From the NCBI RefSeq assembly GCF_023204875.1, contig NZ_CP096247.1:434001-498000 (forward strand): a stretch of 64,000 nt of DNA, in the 5' to 3' direction. Numbering within the stretch: position 1 is the first letter of the stretch; the number at the start of each line of letters is the position of its first letter. The position numbers and the translations under genes were made by a program. The DNA is from Prevotella sp. E15-22. GTDB taxonomy: Bacteria; Bacteroidota; Bacteroidia; Bacteroidales; Bacteroidaceae. Below, in pieces: positions 46,274 through 55,427 of the stretch. The notes beneath the pieces are model-generated. The model was not told the DNA's origin, ran no database searches, and was given only the letters and a program-made list of their open reading frames with translations.

Positions 46274-47506
46274 ATGAAATATTTAATACTGTTATTTCTG
46301 TGGTTGTGTGCCGTTACCGATATTCAGGCTAGATTATACCCTGTGGCCACGATTCATTCAGTGAAATGCATTGAGCACAATGATACCAGTATTTATGTGT
46401 TAAGACCTAATGGACTTAAGGTCGTCAACAAGTTAACTGGCAAGATAACGGTCTACGACATGAGCACAGGCTATTTCGAAGATCAGTGGCGCATAAAAGA
46501 CATGACACGACCTAATGCTTGGGTGGGACTGAATGCTCTGGCAATAAGGCCAGACACCATCTGGGTAGGTAGCAATGATGGCGTGCTGACCAGTATTACT
46601 GATGGCAGGGCTGACACTACTGTGCATTATGTGAATCATGATGAAAATAAGGTGAATGATTTAATATGGCCAATAGGCATAAACAGTATTGTCTTTGATT
46701 CAAACGGAACCATAGTTATAGGCGGAGACAATTGTATTTCCGTTATCTACCGCTCAGGAGAGGAACAGACGTTGGTTTTTCCAAGTTGTGACTTTGGAAA
46801 CGAAATATGGCAGATGGTGGTAGACCATCATGATGACATCTGGATTGCTTCTACTTTGGCTCTCTATGGTAATGGCTTGATGAAATATCATATTGGAGGT
46901 ACTTTGGAGACTATCAGTGACAAGAACGATAAGAGTATGCCCTATGATTACTCTAAGGTTAAGGGTATGGTTATCGATAATGATGGCAATTTATGGTTTG
47001 GTAGTTATCATTATGACTCAATTAATGCTGAAAAAAGTGAGTGGAGAGCCAAATTGCTGAAATACGATGGTAATAACTATACAAGTTATGATGTGGGACC
47101 AGATGTAACGATCCCCATATCTTTAAAATGCGATGGTCAAGGCAGAATATGGTTTCTCCCCACAGCCTCTTTTAATTATAGCACATCTGTTGGAGTTGAG
47201 TATTCCAAAGGTCCCCTTTGCTGCTTCGACCATGGTGTGATAACCCGTTATGAATGGAATCAAGAGACAGGATTCTGCTATTGTGTGGATGTGGATGGCG
47301 ACTCTATCTATATTGGCACAGACAACGGCGTGCTGGTGTTCTCCGATGGCTCATTCCATTGGCTGAATGATACAGAGGCAGGTGTTTCAGAGCCAACAGT
47401 AAACAAGAGCATGCCATCACAAATCTTCGACCTTCAGGGCCGCCCCATTCAAGGCTTGCCCAAGCATGGGGTGTATATCCAGAATGGAAAGAAGGTGATG
47501 AGGTGA
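46274..47506 (+). CDS. secreted beta-propeller (two-component-regulator-propeller-like) protein
   Basis: 410 aa with signal peptide (MKYLILLFLWLCAVTDIQA). Repeated propeller-blade motifs typical of Reg_prop/YVTN-like sensors: DTIWVGSNDGVLTSI, DSNGTIVIGGDNCISVI, DNDGNLWFGSY, DSIYIGTDNGVLVF. It has no membrane or kinase part, unlike hybrid two-component sensors; a short tail with IFDLQGRPIQGLPKHGVYI and NGKK is the Prevotella C-terminal sorting-like motif, as on the GH98 enzyme. It starts 2 nt after the DUF7689-like gene, so both are probably secreted together and may interact. Confidence 0.78.
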   Translation: MKYLILLFLWLCAVTDIQARLYPVATIHSVKCIEHNDTSIYVLRPNGLKVVNKLTGKITVYDMSTGYFEDQWRIKDMTRPNAWVGLNALAIRPDTIWVGSNDGVLTSITDGRADTTVHYVNHDENKVNDLIWPIGINSIVFDSNGTIVIGGDNCISVIYRSGEEQTLVFPSCDFGNEIWQMVVDHHDDIWIASTLALYGNGLMKYHIGGTLETISDKNDKSMPYDYSKVKGMVIDNDGNLWFGSYHYDSINAEKSEWRAKLLKYDGNNYTSYDVGPDVTIPISLKCDGQGRIWFLPTASFNYSTSVGVEYSKGPLCCFDHGVITRYEWNQETGFCYCVDVDGDSIYIGTDNGVLVFSDGSFHWLNDTEAGVSEPTVNKSMPSQIFDLQGRPIQGLPKHGVYIQNGKKVMR

Positions 47507-47529
47507 GTAGATGTATGAAGAATCAAAGA

Positions 47530-47576
47530 CTGAAGTGAACCCAGAAAGTTGGACACAACTTAAAGGTTCACTTCAG
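47530..47576. repeat. nested perfect hairpin after the propeller gene
   Basis: Outer arms 47530-47541 and 47565-47576 pair perfectly over 12 bp; inner arms AAGTTG (47546-47551) and CAACTT (47556-47561) pair around GACA. No T-run follows. The AGTTGGACACAACTT core also resembles ends of IS3-type elements, but no transposase remains. Confidence 0.7.
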
Positions 47577-47740
47577 ATCTGTCCACTTGATCTTCGAAAA
47601 CCATTAAAAAATCTTAATTGTTTACGTTTTGTCTCGCATTTTTTAGCTTTGCGTGTCACTTATGTCAGATACTCACAAAAATAATTATTAATTTCGCACA
47701 TCGAAAAAATATTAAAAATCAAATTAACAAAACTTAGACA

Positions 47741-47839
47741 ATGACAGAACAGCAGCTTACCGCACTTGCCACAGTAATTCGCAGCATCATAGCGCAGGAG
47801 ACCAAACATACAGATACAGATGATACAGATGTTTTCTAA
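47741..47839 (+). CDS. possible 32-aa peptide ORF
   Basis: ATG 47741 to TAA 47837-47839 encodes a small peptide starting MTEQQLTALATVIRSII and ending in an Asp/Thr-rich HTDTDDTDVF. It is the only plausible coding frame in a 560-bp gap. No family is recognised. It could be the degenerate start of a larger mobile-element gene, or not coding. It lies just before a palindrome. Confidence 0.3.
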   Translation: MTEQQLTALATVIRSIIAQETKHTDTDDTDVF

Positions 47840-47847
47840 GAGTTTTT

Positions 47848-47873
47848 CGCGTACATGTGCACGCATGTACGCG
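47848..47873. repeat. 10-bp-arm palindrome with CG-rich ends
   Basis: CGCGTACATG and CATGTACGCG flank a 6-nt centre (TGCACG). GAGTTTTT is directly repeated on both sides (47840-47847 and 47876-47883). Such a symmetric site fits a dimeric DNA-binding protein or a hairpin; no T-run follows. Confidence 0.65.
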
Positions 47874-47930
47874 TAGAGTTTTTAAATTTCATCTGTATAT
47901 CTGTATTGATGATACTTTTCACATGTAACT

Positions 47931-47980
47931 ATCATATTTACCACTCGTAAACATCATATTTAGCACTCGTAAACATCATA
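47931..47980 (+). repeat. 22-bp tandem direct repeats (iteron-like)
   Basis: Two 22-bp units (47931-47952 and 47953-47974), each beginning ATCATATTTA and containing CACTCGTAAAC, differ at one base; a third partial unit (ATCATA) follows. The rest of the gap to 48067 shows no gene. Confidence 0.75.
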
Positions 47981-48067
47981 AAAAGAAAACACAAGTTCTC
48001 CTTTTGAAGATCAGCGGGACAGGTCCTGAAGCCTGTGTTCAAATCGACACCAACCCATTATAACGTT

Positions 48068-49183
48068 TTATTCAGCCAATAGCACGTGGGCGGCAGCCTG
48101 AGCCATGGCCTCGTAGGCGCGCTCGCTGGGATGCAGGTGGTCGCCACTATCAAAGCCATCGGCAAAGGCCTTGGGGTTGGTGTTGCTGCGCACGGCAGCA
48201 TCGAAGTCGATGCATCCGTCGAAGATGGGCGAGGTGCGCAGCCACTCGTTGAACTGCTGTCGCATCAGGTCGCGCTGCTCGTTGTAGGTGCGCCAGCCGT
48301 AGATGGGCAACAGGGTGCCACTCCATACCTTCAGTCCCATGGCCTTGGCAGGTTTCACATAGATATCCTCCACCCCTTGTTGCATCTCCTGGACCGTGGG
48401 CAGGTCGCTCCATGGGCGGAAGGGGTTGACATCCGTGCCCACAGGGTGTATAATGTCGTTGATGCCATGCTGGATAATCACATCGGTGGCACCAGCCACG
48501 TTCATCTCGATGGGAAAGCGTGTGGCACCTTTCAGTCCGTAGGCCTGATAGGTGATGCAGTCGTACTGGCGCAGGATACGCGTGCCACTGACGGCACGAC
48601 GGATGATGGCGGCATTGGTGCCAAAGGCCATCTGAGCCATATAGTCGGGCCACGACTGAGCCGTGATGGAGTCGCCAAAACAAACGATGGCATGATTCTC
48701 TTCTGAGGTCAGAATATCGATGGTGTTCAGGAAATAAAACCAGTTGGTGCGACGTGTGAGGTCGAGAGGCAGCTCATCGGCCTCGGCATAGTCGCCATAG
48801 GCATAGAACCCTTTCGAGAGTGGGCCAGTGATCAGTGTGCCACTATTCATCTGGGTAAAGTCGGCCAGATAGAAGCTCACGTTCACCATGTCGCCACGAC
48901 TCACGGCATAACTGATGGCATCGCTCTCCACCTCTTTGCCTGGCATCAGCGTCACGCTGTTCTCGCCACCAAAGGTGATGGGCGTATGGTCAGCGAACAC
49001 CTTCGACAGTACGACAGGCTCCGTGCCTGTGAGGTTAGAGAAACGGAAGCGCAACTGACTGCCACTGAAGCACATGCGGATGGGATAGCGCAATGTGAGG
49101 TTTTTGGCATAGGTTGCTTCGCGACGGTCGGTGATGCTGGTGGCGTTGCCCCAACAAGCCACCCACTTGGTATTGTTGTTCAT
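48068..49183 (-). CDS. SGNH/GDSL-family hydrolase
   Basis: 371 aa without signal peptide. The N-terminal beta domain (about 1-150) is followed by an SGNH hydrolase: block I FGDSIT (S172), GIND (block III, about 240-243) and the DHLHPS catalytic Asp-His near 348-353. It belongs to lipase/esterase-like enzymes that remove acyl groups from sugars or other esters; the substrate is unknown. It lies alone and is divergent from msrC. A TAACTTTG promoter box lies at 49217-49224 on the minus strand. Confidence 0.82.
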   Translation of the reverse strand: MNNNTKWVACWGNATSITDRREATYAKNLTLRYPIRMCFSGSQLRFRFSNLTGTEPVVLSKVFADHTPITFGGENSVTLMPGKEVESDAISYAVSRGDMVNVSFYLADFTQMNSGTLITGPLSKGFYAYGDYAEADELPLDLTRRTNWFYFLNTIDILTSEENHAIVCFGDSITAQSWPDYMAQMAFGTNAAIIRRAVSGTRILRQYDCITYQAYGLKGATRFPIEMNVAGATDVIIQHGINDIIHPVGTDVNPFRPWSDLPTVQEMQQGVEDIYVKPAKAMGLKVWSGTLLPIYGWRTYNEQRDLMRQQFNEWLRTSPIFDGCIDFDAAVRSNTNPKAFADGFDSGDHLHPSERAYEAMAQAAAHVLLAE

Positions 49184-49216
49184 GTATTATCTGCTCTTAT
49201 TTGATGAATGAGTTGG

Positions 49217-49274
49217 CAAAGTTAGTAATTTTTTGCCTAAAATCATTTTCTTTTGGAATTTATTCGTAATTTTG
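49217..49274. promoter_or_regulatory. divergent promoter boxes of SGNH hydrolase and msrC
   Basis: Minus-strand TAACTTTG at 49217-49224 serves the hydrolase; plus-strand TAATTTTG at 49267-49274 serves msrC, 28 nt before its ATG. Confidence 0.5.
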
Positions 49275-49302
49275 CAAATAGAATGATTTTATAAACTATT
49301 TC

Positions 49303-49752
49303 ATGGATAAGATTGAACAATACAAACAACTGACTAGTCAGATTCGCTCGCTTATTGAGGGCGAGACAGATGCAGTGGCAGTGATGAGTAATGTGGCTGC
49401 TGCCATTCACCAAACGATGGGATTCTGGTGGACTGGATTCTATCGTGTGGCAGGTGAAGAATTGGTGCTTGGACCTTTCCAAGGACCTGTGGCATGTATG
49501 CACATCCCCTTTGGAAGGGGTGTCTGCGGCACGGCATGGAAACGGGCAGAGACTGTTGTGGTGCCCGATGTGGAGCAGTTTCCTGGTCATATAGCATGCA
49601 GTAGCGAGTCGAGGTCGGAGATTGTCGTACCGGTGTTTGGACATGACAATACGGTTGTTGCCGTACTTGATATTGACAGCAGGGAACTGAACACCTTCGA
49701 CGAAACAGACCGTCAGTATTTAGAGGAAATCTGCAAGATAATCATAGGTTAA
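49303..49752 (+). CDS. msrC: free methionine-R-sulfoxide reductase (GAF domain)
   Basis: 149 aa single GAF-domain enzyme that reduces free L-methionine-R-sulfoxide with thioredoxin. The three conserved cysteines of the family are present: C65 (PVACMHIPFG), C75 (GVCGTAW) and C99 (HIACSSESRSEIVVP). Full family length. It stands alone with its own promoter and contributes to oxidative-stress repair in an anaerobe. Confidence 0.93.
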   Translation: MDKIEQYKQLTSQIRSLIEGETDAVAVMSNVAAAIHQTMGFWWTGFYRVAGEELVLGPFQGPVACMHIPFGRGVCGTAWKRAETVVVPDVEQFPGHIACSSESRSEIVVPVFGHDNTVVAVLDIDSRELNTFDETDRQYLEEICKIIIG

Positions 49753-49899
49753 AATGTAGAATCATCAAGGCCCAACATCGGCTTTATCCACATCTCCACT
49801 GCCGTCGGAAGTATGAAGGCTGTGGATGCTAAGACACTAGAGGGCTGGGCCAAGAATGAAATGGTATGCTCCCAAGGAAGCCATAATACCTACTTTTGA
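49753..49899 (+). pseudogene. possible coding remnant
   Basis: An open frame without a suitable start runs from 49753 to TGA 49897-49899 and encodes a protein-like stretch (GFIHISTAVGSMKAVD, TLEGWAKNEMV). Its base composition resembles coding DNA and it ends just before the enolase promoter region. I do not recognise the parent gene. It could be chance. Confidence 0.25.
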
Positions 49900-49982
49900 T
49901 TAACTCACTTTTGCAGGCTTTTGCTGGTGCGTAATACTTAAAACACTCGTTTTTAGGTATTGCGCACCTTATTTGTTTGCCG

Positions 49983-49990
49983 TATCTTTG
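49983..49990 (+). promoter_or_regulatory. -7 promoter box of eno
   Basis: TATCTTTG matches TAnnTTTG; the ATG of eno is 40 nt downstream, giving a leader of about 35 nt. No clear -33 TTTG at standard spacing. Confidence 0.5.
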
Positions 49991-50027
49991 CAGCGCAATT
50001 ATAATATTTTTGTTAATAATAAGTTGA

Positions 50028-51338
<1,311 letters not shown>

Positions 51339-51488
51339 CGCAGTTATAAAACTTCTTTTGAATAAATCATTAATAGTAAAACAACTTAAAAATGCAGATA
51401 AGCTGTGAAGCTTGTCTGCATTGTATTATATAGTCCATTGTTTTGATAAAATTTATAGTTTTACTATAATGGTTTTGTTTTTTTTTCG

Positions 51489-51496
51489 TATATTTG
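51489..51496 (+). promoter_or_regulatory. -7 promoter box of the Cu/Zn permease
   Basis: TATATTTG, 11 nt before the ATG at 51508, so the leader is very short. The nearest TTTG upstream (51474-51477) is only 11 bp from the box. Confidence 0.5.
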
Positions 51497-51507
51497 CAAT
51501 CAAAATA

Positions 51508-52749
51508 ATGAGTATACACAACTTCTTACTATCACTCTTGAACGTGGTTTGCGAGATGGCTCCCTATCTGTTGTTGGGATTCTTCATCGCAGGGGTGCTG
51601 CATGTGTTCGTGCCGCAAAGGTTCTATGCCAATTATCTTTCGCGAAAAAACAAGTTTTCAGTGTTATGGGCGGCACTACTGGGTGTACCACTGCCGCTGT
51701 GTTCGTGCGGAGTAATCCCTACGGCTATCGGACTTAGAAATGAGAAGGCTTCGAAAGGTGCCATCGCTTCGTTTCTGATTGCCACACCGCAGACGGGCAT
51801 CGACTCCATCCTGGCTACATTCTCGCTGATGGGACTGGGCTTCGCCATTATCCGTCCTACGGCAGCACTTATCACGGGCGTTTGTGGTGGACTGCTTGTG
51901 AACCGATTGGTTAGCGAGGATGATATAAAGGACGATGTGACTACTTCGTGCCAAGTGGAAAGCGGCAATAGAATTTGGCGCGTGCTGAAATATGCCTACT
52001 ATGATATGCTTCGCGACATCGGCTTGCGACTGCTCATCGGTCTTGTTGTGGCAGCATTGATTCAGGTGGCTGTGCCTGATGAATTCTTCCTTAGCTTTGG
52101 CAGTCAACCGCTATTGCAGATGCTGGTGATATTGGTCATCGCTGTACCCATGTATATCTGTTCTACGGGTAGCATCCCCGTGGCAGCGGCATTGATGATG
52201 AAAGGACTTTCGCCAGGAGCGGCATTGGTGATGCTGATGGCAGGTCCTGCCGTTAATCTCGCCTCCATCCTCGTTGTGCATAAGTCCATGGGTCGTTGCT
52301 TTACATCGGTTTATCTGATGACCATCGTTGGCTTTGCTGTTCTCTTCGGAGTGCTGCTCAATGCTACGGGAATTCTCAATTCTCAATTGTCAATTATCAA
52401 TTCTCATGCGGCTTGCTGCATGGATACATCCGCTCTGCCCAGTCTGTTTAAGATTGTTTGCGCCATTGTATTAACATTATTAATTATATTTGCTCTTATG
52501 ATGAAGTTTTTCAGCAAGTTTACCAGCAAAAGGCCCTTAGACCCCGATGTGACCGTCTATCGTGTTGAGGACATGCATTGCAGTCATTGCGAAGCTGCCG
52601 TAGTACGTGCCGTCGAAGATCTCCCTGGTGTAGAGAAGGCTAAGGCCAGTGCCTCTGCCAACACCCTTAGCATCAAAGGCACTGCCACCGAAGAAGTTAT
52701 CCGTGCTGCCGTTGAAGGTATTGGTTATACGTTCAAGGGTCGAATGTAG
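51508..52749 (+). CDS. SO_0444-type Cu/Zn efflux permease with C-terminal HMA domain
   Basis: 413 aa from ATG 51508 (the longer frame begins inside the promoter). An ArsP/DUF318-type permease core has eight or so helices with LGVPLPLCSCGVIP and MYICSTGSIPVAAALM, followed at about 350-413 by a heavy-metal-associated domain with metal-binding MHCSHC. Such proteins are thought to export copper or zinc. Between the permease and HMA parts, ILNSQLSIINSH is encoded by an A+T-rich short repeat of intergenic type (52371-52406), an in-frame insertion in the linker that also carries HAACCMD. ZIP and CDF transporter genes lie nearby. Confidence 0.85.
   Translation: MSIHNFLLSLLNVVCEMAPYLLLGFFIAGVLHVFVPQRFYANYLSRKNKFSVLWAALLGVPLPLCSCGVIPTAIGLRNEKASKGAIASFLIATPQTGIDSILATFSLMGLGFAIIRPTAALITGVCGGLLVNRLVSEDDIKDDVTTSCQVESGNRIWRVLKYAYYDMLRDIGLRLLIGLVVAALIQVAVPDEFFLSFGSQPLLQMLVILVIAVPMYICSTGSIPVAAALMMKGLSPGAALVMLMAGPAVNLASILVVHKSMGRCFTSVYLMTIVGFAVLFGVLLNATGILNSQLSIINSHAACCMDTSALPSLFKIVCAIVLTLLIIFALMMKFFSKFTSKRPLDPDVTVYRVEDMHCSHCEAAVVRAVEDLPGVEKAKASASANTLSIKGTATEEVIRAAVEGIGYTFKGRM
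52371..52406 (+). repeat. short tandem repeat inside a coding region
   Basis: Four to five degenerate units of TCAATTCTCAATT/TCAATTATCAATT within the permease gene, in frame. Comparable arrays elsewhere in the window are intergenic. Confidence 0.7.
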
Positions 52750-52823
52750 GCGAGCGTATATCAAACATTATGTGGACAGCCACCTGAGTGCTACCAACGA
52801 GATGATCGCCGGCATCAAATTTG

Positions 52824-52831
52824 TATCTTTG
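52824..52831 (+). promoter_or_regulatory. -7 promoter box before the YjbR fragment
   Basis: TATCTTTG, 36 nt before the ATG at 52868. It may still drive the ZIP transporter gene, since the fragment is only 37 codons. Confidence 0.45.
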
Positions 52832-52867
52832 CAGGATAAAAAACTAAATGAAACGATTGTAAAGGAT

Positions 52868-52981
52868 ATGAACATAGAACAAGTGAGAGAATATACGTTG
52901 TCGCTCCTTGGCGTGACAGAAGATCAGCCATTTGGCGACGATATCCTGACTTTAACGCTGAGTGTGATTGGACTGGGATAA
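52868..52981 (+). pseudogene. truncated MmcQ/YjbR-like protein gene
   Basis: 37 codons encode the N-terminal motif of MmcQ/YjbR proteins (MNIEQVREYTLSLLGV and TEDQPFGDD), then an unrelated short end and a stop. Whole family members have about 115 residues; neither of the other frames restores the rest before the ZIP gene at 52996. Probably a 3'-deleted remnant; its intact start and promoter may now serve as leader of the ZIP gene. Confidence 0.65.
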
Positions 52982-52995
52982 TTATTTTTCGCCCT

Positions 52996-53778
52996 ATGAC
53001 AACAACATTAATAATTGGATTGCTGATTCCACTGCTGGGCACGATGCTTGGCTCGGCCTTTGTGTTTTTTATGAAGGGCGAGATGTCGGAACGACTGCAG
53101 AAGTCGCTGCTGGGCTTTGCATCGGGCGTGATGGTGGCGGCATCGGTATGGTCGCTGCTGATCCCTGCGATGGAAATGGGGGCTGATAGCGGCAAATGGA
53201 GCGTGATGCCTGCTGCCATAGGCTTTCTGCTGGGTATGGGCTTCCTGCTGATGATTGATGAACTGACGCCGCACTTGCATATAGGCACGGATAAACCTGA
53301 GGGCATGCGGTCGCACCTGTCGAAGACGGCAATGCTGGCCCTGGCTGTCACCATCCATAACCTGCCTGAGGGTATGGCTGTGGGTGTGGTGTTCGCAGGT
53401 GCTGACAGTGGGGCAACGAATATCTCCCTTGCCAGTGCCGTTGCAGTGTCGTTGGGTATCGCCATCCAGAACGTGCCCGAGGGGGCTATCATCTCGATGC
53501 CGATGAGGGCGGCAGGCAACAGTCGCTGGCGCTCGTTCCTGATAGGCTCGCTGAGTGGTGCTGTGGAACCTGTTGGTGCTGTGGCCGTTCTCCTGCTGGC
53601 ATCACTGCTGATGCCTATGATGCCCTATATGCTGGCCTTTGCTGCTGGCGCCATGTTCTATGTGGTGGTAGAGGAACTGATTCCAGAGGCCTCCAGCGGT
53701 CAGCACTCTAACCTTAGTACCATCGGCTTTGCCATTGGTTTCGTACTGATGATGGTGCTCGATGTGGTGATGGGGTAG
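52996..53778 (+). CDS. ZIP-family metal transporter
   Basis: 260 aa inner-membrane protein with about eight helices. The ZIP metal-site helices are clear: AVTIHNLPEGMAVGVVFAG (helix IV, His/Asn/Glu) and GIAIQNVPEGAIISMPM (helix V). The helix III-IV loop has a modest histidine content (DELTPHLHIG). It probably imports zinc or other divalent metals. It starts 14 nt after the YjbR fragment and stands between a Cu/Zn exporter and, further on, a CDF exporter. Confidence 0.92.
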   Translation: MTTTLIIGLLIPLLGTMLGSAFVFFMKGEMSERLQKSLLGFASGVMVAASVWSLLIPAMEMGADSGKWSVMPAAIGFLLGMGFLLMIDELTPHLHIGTDKPEGMRSHLSKTAMLALAVTIHNLPEGMAVGVVFAGADSGATNISLASAVAVSLGIAIQNVPEGAIISMPMRAAGNSRWRSFLIGSLSGAVEPVGAVAVLLLASLLMPMMPYMLAFAAGAMFYVVVEELIPEASSGQHSNLSTIGFAIGFVLMMVLDVVMG

Positions 53779-53820
53779 TGGTGCGTATGATTTTTGACGA
53801 TAAAGAATTGTGTTTTTGAA

Positions 53821-54030
53821 ATGGAATACTTGCCAAAAGATCCTGCTATATTGGTTTCGAGTGTGAACATGCTGCTGCGTGATGAGGAGTTTGACACGCT
53901 GGAGTCGCTATGCTATAACTTTGGAACAGAACCGAAAGAGATTAAGGATTACTTGTATGGGCACGGATTTGTGTACAGTGAGAAACAAAGACAGTTTCGC
54001 CCGATAGGTTATGACGCATTGACACGATGA
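53821..54030 (+). CDS. DUF4250-family small protein
   Basis: 69 aa from ATG 53821, the start where family similarity begins (MEYLPKDPAILVSSVNMLLRD). The pattern LPKDPxILxSxVNxxLRD, LESLCYNFG and GFVYSEKQRQF matches DUF4250, a small cytoplasmic helical protein of unknown function in Firmicutes and Bacteroidetes. Overlaps the next gene by 4 nt (ATGA), so the two are translationally coupled. Confidence 0.82.
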   Translation: MEYLPKDPAILVSSVNMLLRDEEFDTLESLCYNFGTEPKEIKDYLYGHGFVYSEKQRQFRPIGYDALTR

Positions 54031-54272
54031 TGACGAAGGATAGTATTGAGACGGCCTACAGTTTCCTGCATCAGAAGCAGAGAATCTATGTTCATTCTAC
54101 GCTCGACTGGCAGAAAGATGATATTGAGATGGCTATTGCCAGTTATGCCGATGAGATGAGTCAGGATTTGTATGATGCTATCAGTGGCGGCAGGACTGAC
54201 TTTCTGCGCGACCATAAACACTTTCAAGAGGACATCACCAAGGCTGTGGAGATGCTGGAAGAGATGTTGTAA
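54027..54272 (+). CDS. conserved hypothetical small protein
   Basis: 81 aa (the second Met is an alternative start). Predicted all-helical, acidic, cytoplasmic; contains DWQKDDIEMAIASYADEMSQDLYDAI and ends EDITKAVEMLEEML in discrete segments. I recognise no named domain. Start overlaps the DUF4250 stop by 4 nt, and a strong terminator follows 6 nt after the stop, so the pair is a compact two-gene unit. Confidence 0.65.
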   Translation: MMTKDSIETAYSFLHQKQRIYVHSTLDWQKDDIEMAIASYADEMSQDLYDAISGGRTDFLRDHKHFQEDITKAVEMLEEML

Positions 54273-54277
54273 TATAA

Positions 54278-54315
54278 AAGGCCCCCGACTTGCAGAAATG
54301 CAAATCGGGGGGCTT
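54278..54315. terminator. GC-rich terminator between convergent genes
   Basis: Arms 54280-54294 and 54299-54313 pair over about 15 bp with one mismatch; A-rich on the left, which gives a T-run for the minus-strand ridA transcript. Confidence 0.8.
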
Positions 54316-54333
54316 GAATGATAAAATGGATGG

Positions 54334-54714
54334 CTATTTTGCTTCAGCCACAACTTCAATCTCAACTAATGCACCTTTGGGGAGAGTCTTGACGGCTACA
54401 GCAGAACGGGCAGGATATGGCTCTGCGAAAAACTCGGCATAGACGGCATTCATGTCGGCAAAGTCGTTCATGTCGGCCATGAAGACGGTTGTCTTTACTA
54501 CATCGGCCATTGTTAGGCCGGCTTCTTCAAGAATAGCCTTCACGTTGGTCAGTGACTGACGGGTTTGTTCCTTGATGCCTCCCTCGGCAAAGCTGCCAGT
54601 GGCAGGATTGATGGGAATCTGACCAGAGGTATATACGAGATTACCTACTTTGATGGCCTGACTGTATGGGCCAATGGCAGCGGGTGCAGCCTTTGTGCTG
54701 ATAACTTCTTTCAT
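54334..54714 (-). CDS. ridA: RidA family reactive-intermediate deaminase
   Basis: 126 aa cytoplasmic trimeric enzyme that hydrolyses reactive enamine/imine intermediates such as 2-aminoacrylate. Motifs: [38 protein letters not shown], and the substrate-binding Arg in [21 protein letters not shown]. Full length. Single gene on the minus strand with promoter box TACCTTTG at 54794-54801. Confidence 0.95.
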   Translation of the reverse strand: MKEVISTKAAPAAIGPYSQAIKVGNLVYTSGQIPINPATGSFAEGGIKEQTRQSLTNVKAILEEAGLTMADVVKTTVFMADMNDFADMNAVYAEFFAEPYPARSAVAVKTLPKGALVEIEVVAEAK

Positions 54715-54793
54715 ACTTGTTATTAATCTAGTTATTCTTTATTAATTGTTCTGTCTGTTGATCCAGAATCCTAAACTATCCTAATTCTTGGGG

Positions 54794-54831
54794 CAAAGGT
54801 AAGAAAATTCGGGCAAATTATGCTATCTTTG
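54794..54831. promoter_or_regulatory. divergent promoter boxes of ridA and flavin reductase
   Basis: Minus-strand TACCTTTG (54794-54801) and plus-strand TATCTTTG (54824-54831) lie 22 bp apart, back to back. Leaders would be about 75 and 50 nt. Confidence 0.5.
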
Positions 54832-54885
54832 CCAAAAGAATTATGTTATTGACCAGTTCATACTGTTGTAGGTGGAATAAAAGAT

Positions 54886-55419
54886 ATGACGATTGATATG
54901 AAAGAGATTAATTACAAAGACATGAAGTTCAATCCGTTCAACCTGTTTGGTGATGAATGGATGTTGGTGACGGCAGGCAACGAGCAGAAGTGTAACACGA
55001 TGACGGTTTCTTGGGGACACCTGGGATGTCTGTGGGGACATAACGACCCAACGGCAGTTGTTTATTTGCGTCAGTCGCGCTATACCAAGGAGTTTGTTGA
55101 CAGGGAGGGCTACTTCACGCTCTGCGTCATGGATAAGTCGTTTAAGAAGCAGATGGCCTACCTTGGCAGCGCTTCTGGGCGCGATGAGGACAAGATCTCA
55201 AAGGCTGGTCTCACCCCTGTCTATGCTGATAATACCGTTTGGTTTGAGCAGGCTAAGTTGGTATTGGTTTGCAAGAAGGTATTTCAGTCGGAGTTGCAGG
55301 AGAGCGGATTCCTTTGTCAGGATACCCTCGATCAGCACTATGCCCAGGGCGACTTCCATACGATGTATGTCGGCAAGATTGAGAAGATACTGGCCAGGGA
55401 TGATGAGTATCTTGGATAG
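54886..55419 (+). CDS. flavin reductase-like FMN-binding protein
   Basis: 177 aa split-barrel flavoprotein of the flavin reductase-like family (an ATG at 54898 is an alternative start). Segments NTMTVSWGHLGCLWG, VVYLRQSRYTKEFVDREGYFTLCV and GSASGRDEDKISKAGL are typical. Probably binds FMN and reduces it, or an unknown substrate, with NAD(P)H in the cytoplasm. Followed 8 nt later by a membrane protein gene. Confidence 0.85.
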   Translation: MTIDMKEINYKDMKFNPFNLFGDEWMLVTAGNEQKCNTMTVSWGHLGCLWGHNDPTAVVYLRQSRYTKEFVDREGYFTLCVMDKSFKKQMAYLGSASGRDEDKISKAGLTPVYADNTVWFEQAKLVLVCKKVFQSELQESGFLCQDTLDQHYAQGDFHTMYVGKIEKILARDDEYLG

Positions 55420-55427
55420 ACAATGAG

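Noticed and set aside
47530..47576. Insertion sequence at this point
   Set aside because: The core resembles IS3-type ends, but there is no transposase reading frame, no paired distant end and no target duplication visible.
47931..47980. Tandem repeats considered as a small CRISPR array
   Set aside because: Units are directly adjacent with no variable spacers and no cas genes lie in the window.
48020..48062. tRNA-like T-arm (GTGTTCAAATCGACAC) near the SGNH gene end
   Set aside because: Only a 4-bp stem forms and no acceptor, D or anticodon arms can be drawn around it.
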